64,000 nucleotides of DNA from Calothrix parasitica NIES-267 (lineage in GTDB: Bacteria > Cyanobacteriota > Cyanobacteriia > Cyanobacteriales > Nostocaceae), in NCBI RefSeq assembly GCF_002368095.1, contig NZ_AP018227.1, positions 6,588,123 to 6,652,122 on the forward strand, read 5' to 3'. A model generated the notes under the pieces. That model did no database searches. It saw nothing but the letters and a program-made list of their open reading frames with translations, and had not been told where the DNA came from. The position numbers were made by a program, and so were the translations under genes. Of the stretch, positions 43,801 through 52,683 are shown one piece after another (position 1 is the stretch's first letter; the number at the start of each line of letters is the position of its first letter).

Positions 43801-46752
43801 TCACATTCCTAATATTGCATCTAATTGAACATTGGGTAAATCTGGAGGTATTACAGTTCGTTGGATAGTTAATTTATGGCTTTCCTGCTGGGTACTTCTA
43901 TTTATCGCAACCGCTTCCAAACGAATTTCTAAACAACCAAAAGGAATATTTAACTTAGTTATTACTTCCAATTCTTGGTTTTTGTTAGGGGTTAAATTAG
44001 TCAGTAAATGGGGACCATCGAGTAAAATTCTTGTTTGACAATCTTCCAACCATAATTTAACCGCAAGATGAGAATTTCCTAATGGTAAACGCACTCGCAC
44101 GTTAAGGGATTTACCTGAAATAAGTTCACCTTGCGGTACGTAGAGTTGAGGAATCGGTAACTCTTCAATTTTTTGAGTATTTATTGTTAATGCTAAAGTT
44201 GATGATTTTTCTGCTTTATCATCCACAGCATCTGATTTAGAAGTTTCTGTTTCTAATATATTATCTGCAAAAATATCAGTATCATCGACTACGAATTCTT
44301 GAGCTATTTGATTTGATGGTGCTGCAATTTGGCTGACTTGCCATTCTGATGAAGTGGAGATAGATAAATAAGGAGATGATGGTTTTACCTCTATTTGTGC
44401 TTTCTCTTGATGTAATGTTTGGGAATTTTCCGTCTTTTCATGGTTTGGACTTGGCGAAGCTTGTTGCTGATAATCTTGATTGCTTACTTGAATATCGTAG
44501 TCTTCGTACTCTACGTCAATGGGTTCTGGTAGGGAATATCCTCTCGATTGCATCCACTGTCTAATTAAAGGAGATGTATTGAGATTTTCCCCTGCAATTA
44601 ATTCTGAATTACGAGGAGTAATTGGTTCTTCAAAACTTAAATTATTGTCCTTATGAAGTCTATCGACTATCAATTCTGCTTGAGAAGTTTTATCAGCTTC
44701 GATTGATGTTTCAACTGTTTCAACTGTTTCAAAATTGTTCTTATTATCTATAACGGTTTTGTAAGCTGAAGCGGGAGTTTCGTATTCTATAACTTCTTCG
44801 TCAATTTCTCTCAAAGGTTCAGGTATTGCTTCTAGCTTTCGTAAGAACGGAAAACTGGTACCTGTAGCATCTGAAATATAAGCAGTCTCTATATATCCGT
44901 TATTAATATATTCATCTATTTTCTCTTGATAACCTGGGACATTGGGTAATTTTGGTGAGTGCATTCTTCCTCGACGAAGCTTGCGAGGTTCTGCACGGAG
45001 CGGTAAAGATTTTTTGGTTGATTTTACTCCCGCTAACGATTGTTCTGGTCTTGATGTTTTGACTAAATTAAAAAGCTCTAAATCTAAAGATACGGAGTTT
45101 TCCGAGACTTGCTCTAAATTTTGTGCGGATAATTTATCTTCTGAATAAGCAAATTTTTCCAATTCACCTTTCGGATTTGCCACAGTAATAGCTAATAGCT
45201 CTTTAATTTCTGCCGTAATTGTGAAAGATTGAGCAGCTAATAATTCTATCGTTCTACTATTCCCAAGTATTCCATACAGCTTCACTTCTCCGAGAATCAA
45301 CTTAGAAGAACATTCTTCAGGAATATTAATTAAAGATGCGATCGCAAATGGAATTGATTTATTAGGGTTGGGTAGCCGAAAGGACTGCAATAGTTGGGAA
45401 TTCTGAGGGGAACGTAATTCTATTTGTAATTCGGCTTGAGAAATCTGATTGATTCGCTGGTCTGTTGTTTGCTTGAGAAGAACTTCTCCTTCAACAGTAA
45501 TAGTTTCTCCCCAGCTTGCAACGTAATTAACTTTACTCAAGATTAACTGTAGCGGTAAAGGAGGTGGGGTTGCTAGTGTATCGTCAATATTGTCATCGGG
45601 AAGTAAAACTTCTGAAGACGGTAAAGCTAGCTCTATTAAATTTTGTAAAATCTGTTCTGCGGTATCTCCTTTGACTCTTACCGGGTCATTATTTTGCTCG
45701 ATTATTGCTAAATCAGCTTTTTGAGGAGATTTTTCTAATATTTCTTTTTGATTAGGTTCTAAAGATTTACTTGCTTCTAATAGTTTATTTACAGCTTTGG
45801 GTTTTTCTGATGGTTTTTGAACTGCTTTTTCGTTAAGGTTTTCATTTAATGATTTTTTAGCTGGTGTTTGACTATTTTCTTGATTTAATTTTGCTGTGTT
45901 CTTGACTGACTGCTTTTTTTGAACAGAAGAACTAGCAGCTTTTTGAGGTAAGCCTTTAACAGAATCTCTTAGTTTTTGGGCAGGTTTTTTGCTTAAAGTT
46001 TTATTTTGAGTAAATTGCTGAGTAGATTTTTGAGCAGGTTTTTTGCTAACGTTTTTTCGTTTTTCCGAAGCTGCTTCGAGGGACTCTCGTAGTTTTTCTT
46101 TACCGTTTTCTGCAACCGCTTTATTCAAAGCAGCTTTTTTACTAGCAGAGGGAGAAGTCGAGCTTGATTTACCAGTAATACCACGACTTTTATTAGCAGC
46201 TCCTTCTATAGAAATAGAAGATATCAATCCAGCATCATTTGTTTTTAAATCCCTAGAGCGAACAGGAGAAGAATTATGGCTAGATTGAATATTCGTGATT
46301 TTCGATTTGGCTTGATTCTTTTGTATATTCTTCCGAACAGATTTTTTTTGCTTATCTGAATCGTGTTTCGGTTTTTTCGGCAAAACTATCTTTCCCTCAA
46401 CTTCAGAAGGGGTCACAGTCAGATTAATAGTATATTGCCAGGATGCACCAAGAAGGTCTGACATTAAATCGCCAGAGCATTGTAACTCCCAGACTCCCGA
46501 CTTGAGATAGGTAAAGGGGATTATAACCGTTAAACCTTCTGAATTAATACGTCTGATTCGTTTTTGAATGCGACGTATTGGTGGAGTCTCTAACGGGGAA
46601 GAATGAGTTACCCGTACCTCTACATCAGTATTAGTACGGTTAGAACGAGCAACTACTCGATACCGACCTTCATTGATTTGTATGCTTGGCTTCTCCAGAG
46701 GATGCCAAGCACGTTCGCCTTCTTTCTGTATCAGAAATTGCCACTGTTCCAT
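43801..46752 (-). CDS. Large Lys/Ser-rich protein of unknown function with repeated beta-sandwich-like segments
   Basis: The protein is 983 residues. The N-terminus (1-115; EQWQFLIQKEGERAWHPLEK, then YRVVARSNRTNTDVEVRVTH) looks like a beta-rich domain. Residues about 125-350 are a basic, low-complexity linker with recurring SKKPAQK-type motifs. Two further beta-rich segments follow (VNYVASWGETITVEGEVLLK near 410-500 and LYVPQGELISGKSLNVRVRL near 870-960), separated by an acidic linker. No signal peptide or membrane helix is seen. I do not recognise a named family. It stands upstream of psaI on the same strand, with a repeat-filled gap between. Confidence 0.65.
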   Translation of the reverse strand: MEQWQFLIQKEGERAWHPLEKPSIQINEGRYRVVARSNRTNTDVEVRVTHSSPLETPPIRRIQKRIRRINSEGLTVIIPFTYLKSGVWELQCSGDLMSDLLGASWQYTINLTVTPSEVEGKIVLPKKPKHDSDKQKKSVRKNIQKNQAKSKITNIQSSHNSSPVRSRDLKTNDAGLISSISIEGAANKSRGITGKSSSTSPSASKKAALNKAVAENGKEKLRESLEAASEKRKNVSKKPAQKSTQQFTQNKTLSKKPAQKLRDSVKGLPQKAASSSVQKKQSVKNTAKLNQENSQTPAKKSLNENLNEKAVQKPSEKPKAVNKLLEASKSLEPNQKEILEKSPQKADLAIIEQNNDPVRVKGDTAEQILQNLIELALPSSEVLLPDDNIDDTLATPPPLPLQLILSKVNYVASWGETITVEGEVLLKQTTDQRINQISQAELQIELRSPQNSQLLQSFRLPNPNKSIPFAIASLINIPEECSSKLILGEVKLYGILGNSRTIELLAAQSFTITAEIKELLAITVANPKGELEKFAYSEDKLSAQNLEQVSENSVSLDLELFNLVKTSRPEQSLAGVKSTKKSLPLRAEPRKLRRGRMHSPKLPNVPGYQEKIDEYINNGYIETAYISDATGTSFPFLRKLEAIPEPLREIDEEVIEYETPASAYKTVIDNKNNFETVETVETSIEADKTSQAELIVDRLHKDNNLSFEEPITPRNSELIAGENLNTSPLIRQWMQSRGYSLPEPIDVEYEDYDIQVSNQDYQQQASPSPNHEKTENSQTLHQEKAQIEVKPSSPYLSISTSSEWQVSQIAAPSNQIAQEFVVDDTDIFADNILETETSKSDAVDDKAEKSSTLALTINTQKIEELPIPQLYVPQGELISGKSLNVRVRLPLGNSHLAVKLWLEDCQTRILLDGPHLLTNLTPNKNQELEVITKLNIPFGCLEIRLEAVAINRSTQQESHKLTIQRTVIPPDLPNVQLDAILGM

Positions 46753-47286
46753 TGTGAGTGATGCCTAAAACTGATAACAGCCGTAGTATTATTTGCGTTA
46801 CCTTGCTTGCAAGTTTACCGTGCCAGACTTGTAATTGGTAGCATAAATTGTTGTTTTTATTAAAACACACTTTTTTGCTAGTTTTAAGTGTAATTAGATT
46901 AACATTTTATTTTAAATTTTCTTCTAAACTCTATTGAATTGTGATTTTAGTAGTTTAGTTTAGTTCCATCTCAACTGCTTTGTACTGACTGCGATAGATG
47001 TTATATTTCGTCAGATATTGCAAATACAATAAAATTTCAGTTTAAACAAGATGTGATGTTATTCGCCGTATCATTATCTTGATACTTTCTGTAATATTGC
47101 TTTATCTAAAGTGTGTGCCTCCTAACATCAGGATTATTTAGATTGGCGAAAAATTTTGTACTCAAAGCTTGTTCAAAAACTCTAATCACTTGTAGCCAAA
47201 AATATTTAGACAGAAAAAACCTCTCCACGAATAAAGAAGAGAGGTTTGTTTGCAGCTTGGCTCAATTGGGAAATACTGGTAGTCTG
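46753..47286. other. Intergenic region, no gene recognised
   Basis: About 530 bp of AT-rich DNA upstream of the 983-residue protein gene and downstream of the small gene at 47287. I see no repeat or RNA. Confidence 0.45.
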
Positions 47287-47532
47287 TTAAACACCATAGC
47301 GATGTTGATAGTAAGCCAGAATTTGCTTAACCCATTGTCTGGTTTGGGAATTAGAGCTTGACCCGTAATCAATCCACAAACCACCGACTTGGCTTTGGTT
47401 GTAATCAAATTCTGTAGAAGTTTGTTCTGTAAATCCCACTTCTACTCCCGTAACAGTTCTTAAATGAGCCGCAATCTCGCGATAGACTGCCAAAGGTAAA
47501 CCAGCAAATACAATCTTTTCCCTTGTCTCCAT
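47287..47532 (-). CDS. Small conserved-type hypothetical protein
   Basis: This 81-residue soluble protein begins METREKIVFAGLPLAVYREI and contains HLRTVTGVEVGFTEQTS and GGLWIDYGS. It has a mixed alpha-beta pattern with no catalytic signature. It begins three bases after the stop of the lipoprotein gene at 47536-48516, so the two form a tight operon and probably work together. The function is unknown. Confidence 0.65.
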   Translation of the reverse strand: METREKIVFAGLPLAVYREIAAHLRTVTGVEVGFTEQTSTEFDYNQSQVGGLWIDYGSSSNSQTRQWVKQILAYYQHRYGV

Positions 47533-47535
47533 ATT

Positions 47536-48516
47536 TTAAGAAGCACCGACCGATGCAGATTTTGGTGACGATGGTAATGTTGAAACAGTTTCTTCTGTAG
47601 CAGCTGTAGCTGGTTGAGAATCTCCCATAGGTGCTTCTCCAACCAACCTAGCTACTTCAATACCATACTGTTCCAGAATAACAACTGGCTCGGAACCTTC
47701 GTTCATCTCAATTCTTTTAACAAGTAGTCCGCTTGCTAATCTTTGTCCAGCTTGAACATAGCGACTAGTCGGTTCGCTAGGTACTTTGATGATTGCTTGA
47801 GGTCGATTCCCCACTTGAACTACTCCCGAAACTAAAACAGCTTGAGCTAATTTCGGTTCTGGTGGTGGTGGTAATAAAGATGTTAAGTCTGGTTGCGCTA
47901 CTACTCCAGGTAGTTTTTGAGGTACGACAGGTACAGACGCAGTACCTTTGGAACCATTGGCACCCGGCTTATTGGCTGTCTGTTGGTTTCTCGAATTAAG
48001 ATTCCCTGAATTCGGATTTCTAGCATTACCTCCAGTTCTTGCAGAAATCACTGCACTCCTACGAGGTTTTACTGCAACCCTACGAGGTCTTGGTCTTGAT
48101 GCTACTGTTTTAGCATTAGATTTTGGCAAAGGAGGCAACTTAGGAACCTTTCTTGCCACTTGCTTGGTAGCAGTATTAGTAGTATTTGCAGGAGCAGAAT
48201 CTTCTGAATCTTGATTATTAGTCGGGAACTTTACAGAGGGAACAATATCGTCAAAGGGGTCTGTACGACCTCTTGACACTATTCCTACTCTTTCAGTCGG
48301 ATTGGTCGGTTCAATCAAATTCGAGGGTGTTCCACCAATTTTAGGCTTAGGTGGCACCAACGGTTCTTTGAAAGGTTCTGTCTTTGGATCTGGGTTATTT
48401 TCGGCTGTTTCTTCGGGAACTGGTTCAACAACAGCTGAATCGTCCCCACCGCCAGAACATCCGGCCATTGCCAAAGCTAAAATAGATGCAATTGTAATTC
48501 TTAAATATCTGCCCAT
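47536..48516 (-). CDS. Lipoprotein with Pro-rich linker and PilP-like C-terminal segment
   Basis: The protein is 326 residues. The N-terminal signal ends in lipobox ALAMAGCSGG (Cys near 20). A long Pro/Asn/Arg-rich disordered linker follows, with basic RPRPRRVAVKPRR. The C-terminal compact segment is LVSGVVQVGNRPQAIIKVPS, then YVQAGQRLASGLLVKRIEM and VILEQYGIEVARLVG. That segment resembles the small beta-barrel of PilP-type pilus lipoproteins (a 'V-QVG ... GQ-L... V--I' pattern); this is tentative. The operon partner is the 81-residue protein downstream. sigF, which controls pilus genes in cyanobacteria, lies 168 bp upstream on the same strand. Confidence 0.6.
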   Translation of the reverse strand: MGRYLRITIASILALAMAGCSGGGDDSAVVEPVPEETAENNPDPKTEPFKEPLVPPKPKIGGTPSNLIEPTNPTERVGIVSRGRTDPFDDIVPSVKFPTNNQDSEDSAPANTTNTATKQVARKVPKLPPLPKSNAKTVASRPRPRRVAVKPRRSAVISARTGGNARNPNSGNLNSRNQQTANKPGANGSKGTASVPVVPQKLPGVVAQPDLTSLLPPPPEPKLAQAVLVSGVVQVGNRPQAIIKVPSEPTSRYVQAGQRLASGLLVKRIEMNEGSEPVVILEQYGIEVARLVGEAPMGDSQPATAATEETVSTLPSSPKSASVGAS

Positions 48517-48683
48517 TAGTCACTATTAAGAGAAGACGGAAAAATGTTGCTTCATAATGAAATCAATTTGATTGAAATTTGTATCAAAGTGAAAGCTGAT
48601 ATAGTTATAACCTAATTTTTTTCGGGTCAAGGGTTATTTTATACATTGGTAAGGCTTTCTGAGCAAACAGCTTCATTTCGCTG

Positions 48684-49463
48684 CTAATCTTCTGGTGTAA
48701 CCATCAGGTGTTTAAGAGAATTAAGCCCTTTTTTGACTCTACGTGAAACAGTTACTACACTAATGCCAAGTTTTTCAGCTACCTGCTTTTGCGTTAAATC
48801 GTGTAAAAACACGAATTCCACCACTTGACGAGTACGATTTTCTAGCTGAAGTAACGCTTGTTGTAAGCGTAATTGGTCTTCTTGGGCTAGTTGAAAGCTG
48901 CGGTAATTATGGTCGGGTACCATTTCTGCCAAACTAGCAGAGCCTTCATCCCCATCGTATACAGGTACGTCTAAGCTCAAAGGAGCGCGATTTGCCCAAG
49001 CTAATTTAATTTCTTGCCATTCTGCTAGAGAAATAGACAATGCTGCGGCTACTTCAGAGTCAGTAGGTTGGCGATTATATTTCTCCCGCAAAGAACGAGA
49101 AACTCCTGCGGCTTGTTGCTGTATGGCCAACCAACGTCTTGGTATTCTGACTGTTACACCTTTATCCCGCAGGTAGTGTTGAATTTCACCGCGAATATAG
49201 GGAATAGCAAAAGAACTAAAGGCGTGACCTTTGGAAATATCAAATCTTTCGATAGCACGAATTAAGCCCAGACAACCGACTTGGAGCAGGTCATCATAAC
49301 TTTCTTGGCATTGATTTATCCAATAGTAAGCCTCTTTTCTCACAAGCCCAAAATTAAGCTTTACCAGTTTATTACGAACATCGGGTGACTGAGATTGCTG
49401 AAATTCTCGCAATAACTGCCAAATTTCATGCTTCAGTTCTTTGGTGAGTAAGGTAGTAGGCAT
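48684..49463 (-). CDS. sigF: RNA polymerase sigma factor SigF (group 3)
   Basis: This 259-residue sigma-70-family protein has region 2 (YDDLLQVGCLGLIRAIERFD, FSSFAIPYIRGEIQHYLRDK), region 3 (VTVRIPRRWLAIQQQAAGVS) and region 4 with helix-turn-helix LTQKQVAEKLGISVVTVSRR. This is the SigB/SigF-type group 3 layout. In Synechocystis SigF controls pilus formation, motility and cell-surface genes. No anti-sigma factor gene is adjacent. Confidence 0.92.
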   Translation of the reverse strand: MPTTLLTKELKHEIWQLLREFQQSQSPDVRNKLVKLNFGLVRKEAYYWINQCQESYDDLLQVGCLGLIRAIERFDISKGHAFSSFAIPYIRGEIQHYLRDKGVTVRIPRRWLAIQQQAAGVSRSLREKYNRQPTDSEVAAALSISLAEWQEIKLAWANRAPLSLDVPVYDGDEGSASLAEMVPDHNYRSFQLAQEDQLRLQQALLQLENRTRQVVEFVFLHDLTQKQVAEKLGISVVTVSRRVKKGLNSLKHLMVTPED

Positions 49464-50274
49464 AGCACCTTGATGATTTATAAAAAAAAGTATTTAAACC
49501 AGACCGGGATTTTGAATATCTGGAGATGCACTGAAAAAGGCTTATTTACACTAAAAATGCAGACGACATACTTTCCCGCTCCGCAAGTATCAATAACGGA
49601 CGAAGATTGGACTATGATTCGAGAGGGCTGATTGAAAGAACGCGGTAGTTAATCGGTAGCAGACTTACAAAGTAATGCAACTTAAGATGAAAGCTAATTT
49701 CTTTCGGGTACAGCGAAAAGGCTTCACTTTTGATTACCGAAAAATTCTTATACGCTTATTTGTGTGTCGGTGCAAAATATCTATTTCTTGACGCGATTAA
49801 AATTTAATCTGCTTGGAAATTATTAACACCTGACAAGAGCGTTTCTTAGCTTTCTGTATGTAGTAGCAAAGGGCTACATATAAAAAAATATACAAAAACA
49901 CTAGCAATCTGAAACCGAATTATTACCTAATTTAGTTTTTAGAAGTTTTGACTAAATTACGAATACAACAATCAAGTTGTTTGATAAATATTCAGATAAA
50001 TAATTTATTCAGAAAAAATACTTAATATAAAAAGGTTTCTTAATTAAAATAATAAATAGCGAGTAAGGAGTAAGCTGATTTGTAACGATTATTAGATAAA
50101 AAAAGGGCGTTGCTGAAGCGCGAAGTGTACCCTTAGCTATATAAAAATTCTGTTTAATTCCCCAAGCCCCAATTCTGGGGGAGAAATGTAGGGCTTTAAA
50201 TTTTAAAGTCCCCCAATTTAGGGGGAGAAAGATTAGATACCTGTCTTATATTCATATCTGTATTTAGCTACGCC
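49464..50274. other. Intergenic region with hairpin repeats
   Basis: No gene was found. AT-rich DNA upstream of sigF leads into paired short hairpins (CCCCAATTCTGGGGG near 50167; TCCCCCAATTTAGGGGGA at 50210-50227), which are dispersed cyanobacterial repeats, before the psbO terminator. Confidence 0.5.
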
Positions 50275-50303
50275 AAAAAAAAGGGCTATGTTTAGCCCTT
50301 TAA
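50275..50303 (-). terminator. Rho-independent terminator of psbO
   Basis: On the minus strand AAAGGGCTA pairs with TAGCCCTTT around a 4-nt loop and runs into an eight-T tract. It lies about 28 bp after the psbO stop. Confidence 0.85.
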
Positions 50304-50330
50304 ATTCATTAAGTCAATTTTTACAATCAA

Positions 50331-51170
50331 CTATGAAACTGGTTCCACACGAGCGTAGAATACTCCGCGCACTTTTACATCTAAAGGCTCACCAGCACCT
50401 AAGTCAGTATCTGAAGGCTGTTCGCTGACAAAAGTACCAGCAATTTCACCACTTATGTTATCAACTTTGGCAACATTTAAAGAAATATGACCGTTACCGG
50501 TTTCAACTCTCTTGACATTGGCACGTCTGAGTTCTTCACTATCTGCTTGGGAAGGTAGCGCAACTGCATTGTCGTAACCGCTAGCAACACCACGACCTTT
50601 AGGGTCTAAGAAAGTTGCACCACGATAAGAAGGAACTTTAAAATCTCCTTCAAAATCGGTTGAGGTATTAATGCTAGTTAAATTAGGTTGGGTTTTAGCA
50701 ACTAAATTCTTTACGGTAAACAAGAAAGGAACTTGTTCTCCACCGGGAAGCTGTACGCTAATTGCTTGGAAGTCAAAACCATCTTTTTCTTCAAAAGTTA
50801 GGCTACCATCCGAGTTAACATTCAAATCACCTTGAATTTGGTCGAGGGATGAAGTTTTACGAGTCAATATCTTCGCACCTACAAATTCAGCTTCCTGTCT
50901 CTTATTGAGGGGTTCTTCTTTAACATAGTAATTTGTTGGTTGCATGCAAAGTTCTTTGATTTCGTAGGACTGGTTTGAATCGATAGGGATAGAACCACGA
51001 CTCGTTTCAGAAAGTAGAGGACATTTATTAGCTAAACCAGTACCTCTAATATCTTCGTAAGTGAGTAACTCTTTACTATCACCACTAGCCATATCCGGAC
51101 CCGAATTACAAGCTGTTAATAAGCCCAACATCACAGCCATTAATCCAGCTATTAAAGCGCGATACTTCAT
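50331..51170 (-). CDS. psbO: Photosystem II manganese-stabilizing protein
   Basis: The product is 279 residues from the ATG at 51170, preceded by GAGG; the open frame extends upstream but that part is not PsbO-like. The signal region (ALIAGLMAVMLGLLTACNSG) has a lipobox-like Cys. The mature protein begins near LTYEDIRGTGLANKCPLLSE, and the conserved disulfide pair is Cys in NKCPLL and ELCMQP. SYRGATFLDPKGRGVASGYD is diagnostic. PsbO shields and stabilises the Mn4CaO5 cluster on the lumenal side of PSII. A strong terminator follows. Confidence 0.98.
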   Translation of the reverse strand: MKYRALIAGLMAVMLGLLTACNSGPDMASGDSKELLTYEDIRGTGLANKCPLLSETSRGSIPIDSNQSYEIKELCMQPTNYYVKEEPLNKRQEAEFVGAKILTRKTSSLDQIQGDLNVNSDGSLTFEEKDGFDFQAISVQLPGGEQVPFLFTVKNLVAKTQPNLTSINTSTDFEGDFKVPSYRGATFLDPKGRGVASGYDNAVALPSQADSEELRRANVKRVETGNGHISLNVAKVDNISGEIAGTFVSEQPSDTDLGAGEPLDVKVRGVFYARVEPVS

Positions 51171-52169
51171 GATTAACCTCAAGTAAAAAATTAATATTTT
51201 CAGTGCGTTTTCAATTCTCAAGCATAGAGTTGTTACTCGAACTTGTACACATTGCCATTTAATCGTCTCTCCTTCATATTTATGGCTCAACGTCCATATG
51301 AATTCGAGACAGGTAAGCGTCGAAAGCAATCATGTCAAAATTATTTCTGACCCTTACTTTTCAAGCCGAAAAATCCAATCAAGGAGTTTATACAGTCCCA
51401 TGAAAGGTGAAATATTTAAGACAATACAAAAGCAAACTAACTTTTATATAACATCCCAAGCACCATCTTGATAAGATGCTCTTACAGCAATAGCATGAGT
51501 AATGAATGCATTTTTATTATTAGCAGTTAGCTAGTCAAAGCCAACGACCAACGAACCAGTAAATGTTTTTTAATAGTTGTGTTATTACAAAAAATTCCTA
51601 TAGTTCTCCCTCAAAAAATTGGACTAATCCTATTCTCTCACAAGGAGGGTAAATTCATATTCTCTCAACACATAGAATATCTCAGATTGATAGGGAAGAC
51701 GATTGACTCGCCGTCAAATTAAAGGGTTTTATATAGATATAAGAGATTGTATATGTTTCTCAACCATCTTTAAACTCTATATTGTATCCAATCAAGAAGA
51801 AAATAATCCGCACCTGATAGCTACTCAATGCTTTTCTATACATTACTTAATATTATAAATTTTCTTTAAATTATATTGTCAAAATTTGGATGGCATGAAT
51901 TTGCTTTTGAAGTAGAGCGTGACAAATTCGCAGCTACACAAATCTATTTCTATTTTTACCGAGAGAAAATCCTAAATAATTTAAAGCAGAAAATACTTCA
52001 AAATTTGATTTTATTTTAGATAGGAGTCCTATTGCAGTTAAGATAAATAGACCCTTGTCTTTAATGTCGGTTTTTCATGATTTCAAAATATCATTGCTAC
52101 AGCCATACAAAGTTAAAATTAGTCTTGTGTAGCTCGAAGTAGCGGTAAATATAATTAATTAATAATATT
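51171..52169. other. 1-kb AT-rich intergenic region between divergent genes
   Basis: It should contain the psbO promoter and that of the small gene at 52170. ATTCATATTCTCTCAACACA and an earlier CCTATTCTCTCACAAGG form a short direct repeat near 51620-51670. I see no gene or structured RNA. Confidence 0.45.
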
Positions 52170-52481
52170 ATGAGCAACGGTAAAAGTCTCGATTCCGATA
52201 AGTTATCCTATAAATTACAAGAAATTGCAGATTCTATTCATGAATACTCAGCAATTTCTCAAGGAGATATTTTAGCTATTTTGGCACTGCTTAGACAGCT
52301 AGAAAAATTGCATAGAGAAGTTAGAGACGGGATTTTTCAAGAAAGCTTACCATCAAATCGCCAAGCACTATACTCACTTTTAAAAGACATCGAAACCGAA
52401 GGAGGATGGCCTTATATTGAGCGTATGAGAATTCAAAATTTGATGGTGAACTTGGAAACAATTGACGAAGAAGATAGTTGA
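52170..52481 (+). CDS. Small hypothetical helical protein
   Basis: This 103-residue soluble, mostly helical protein begins MSNGKSLDSDKLSYKLQEIA. A middle stretch is ISQGDILAILALLRQLEKLH, and the end reads GGWPYIERMRIQNLMVNLET. Composition and length suggest a real protein. No motif gives a function. It is convergent with the large WD40 protein gene, with a dispersed GTGCCGAGGTTCCCTCGG repeat (near 52569) between the two. Confidence 0.6.
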   Translation: MSNGKSLDSDKLSYKLQEIADSIHEYSAISQGDILAILALLRQLEKLHREVRDGIFQESLPSNRQALYSLLKDIETEGGWPYIERMRIQNLMVNLETIDEEDS

Positions 52482-52683
52482 AAATCCCAAGCTGTTTTTA
52501 TTTATATAGCTTCAATTATATTCTTACTCCCTGTCTTGGAGATTTGCTCTACTTGGTGAATCCAACCCTGTGCCGAGGTTCCCTCGGTTGAAGGGAGTGC
52601 TGAACCCGAAGAGAGAGACCCCAATACCGCAATTCCTTATCTTAAAAGTCCGGTCTTGGGAGTTTCCCCAATTCCCAAATCAC

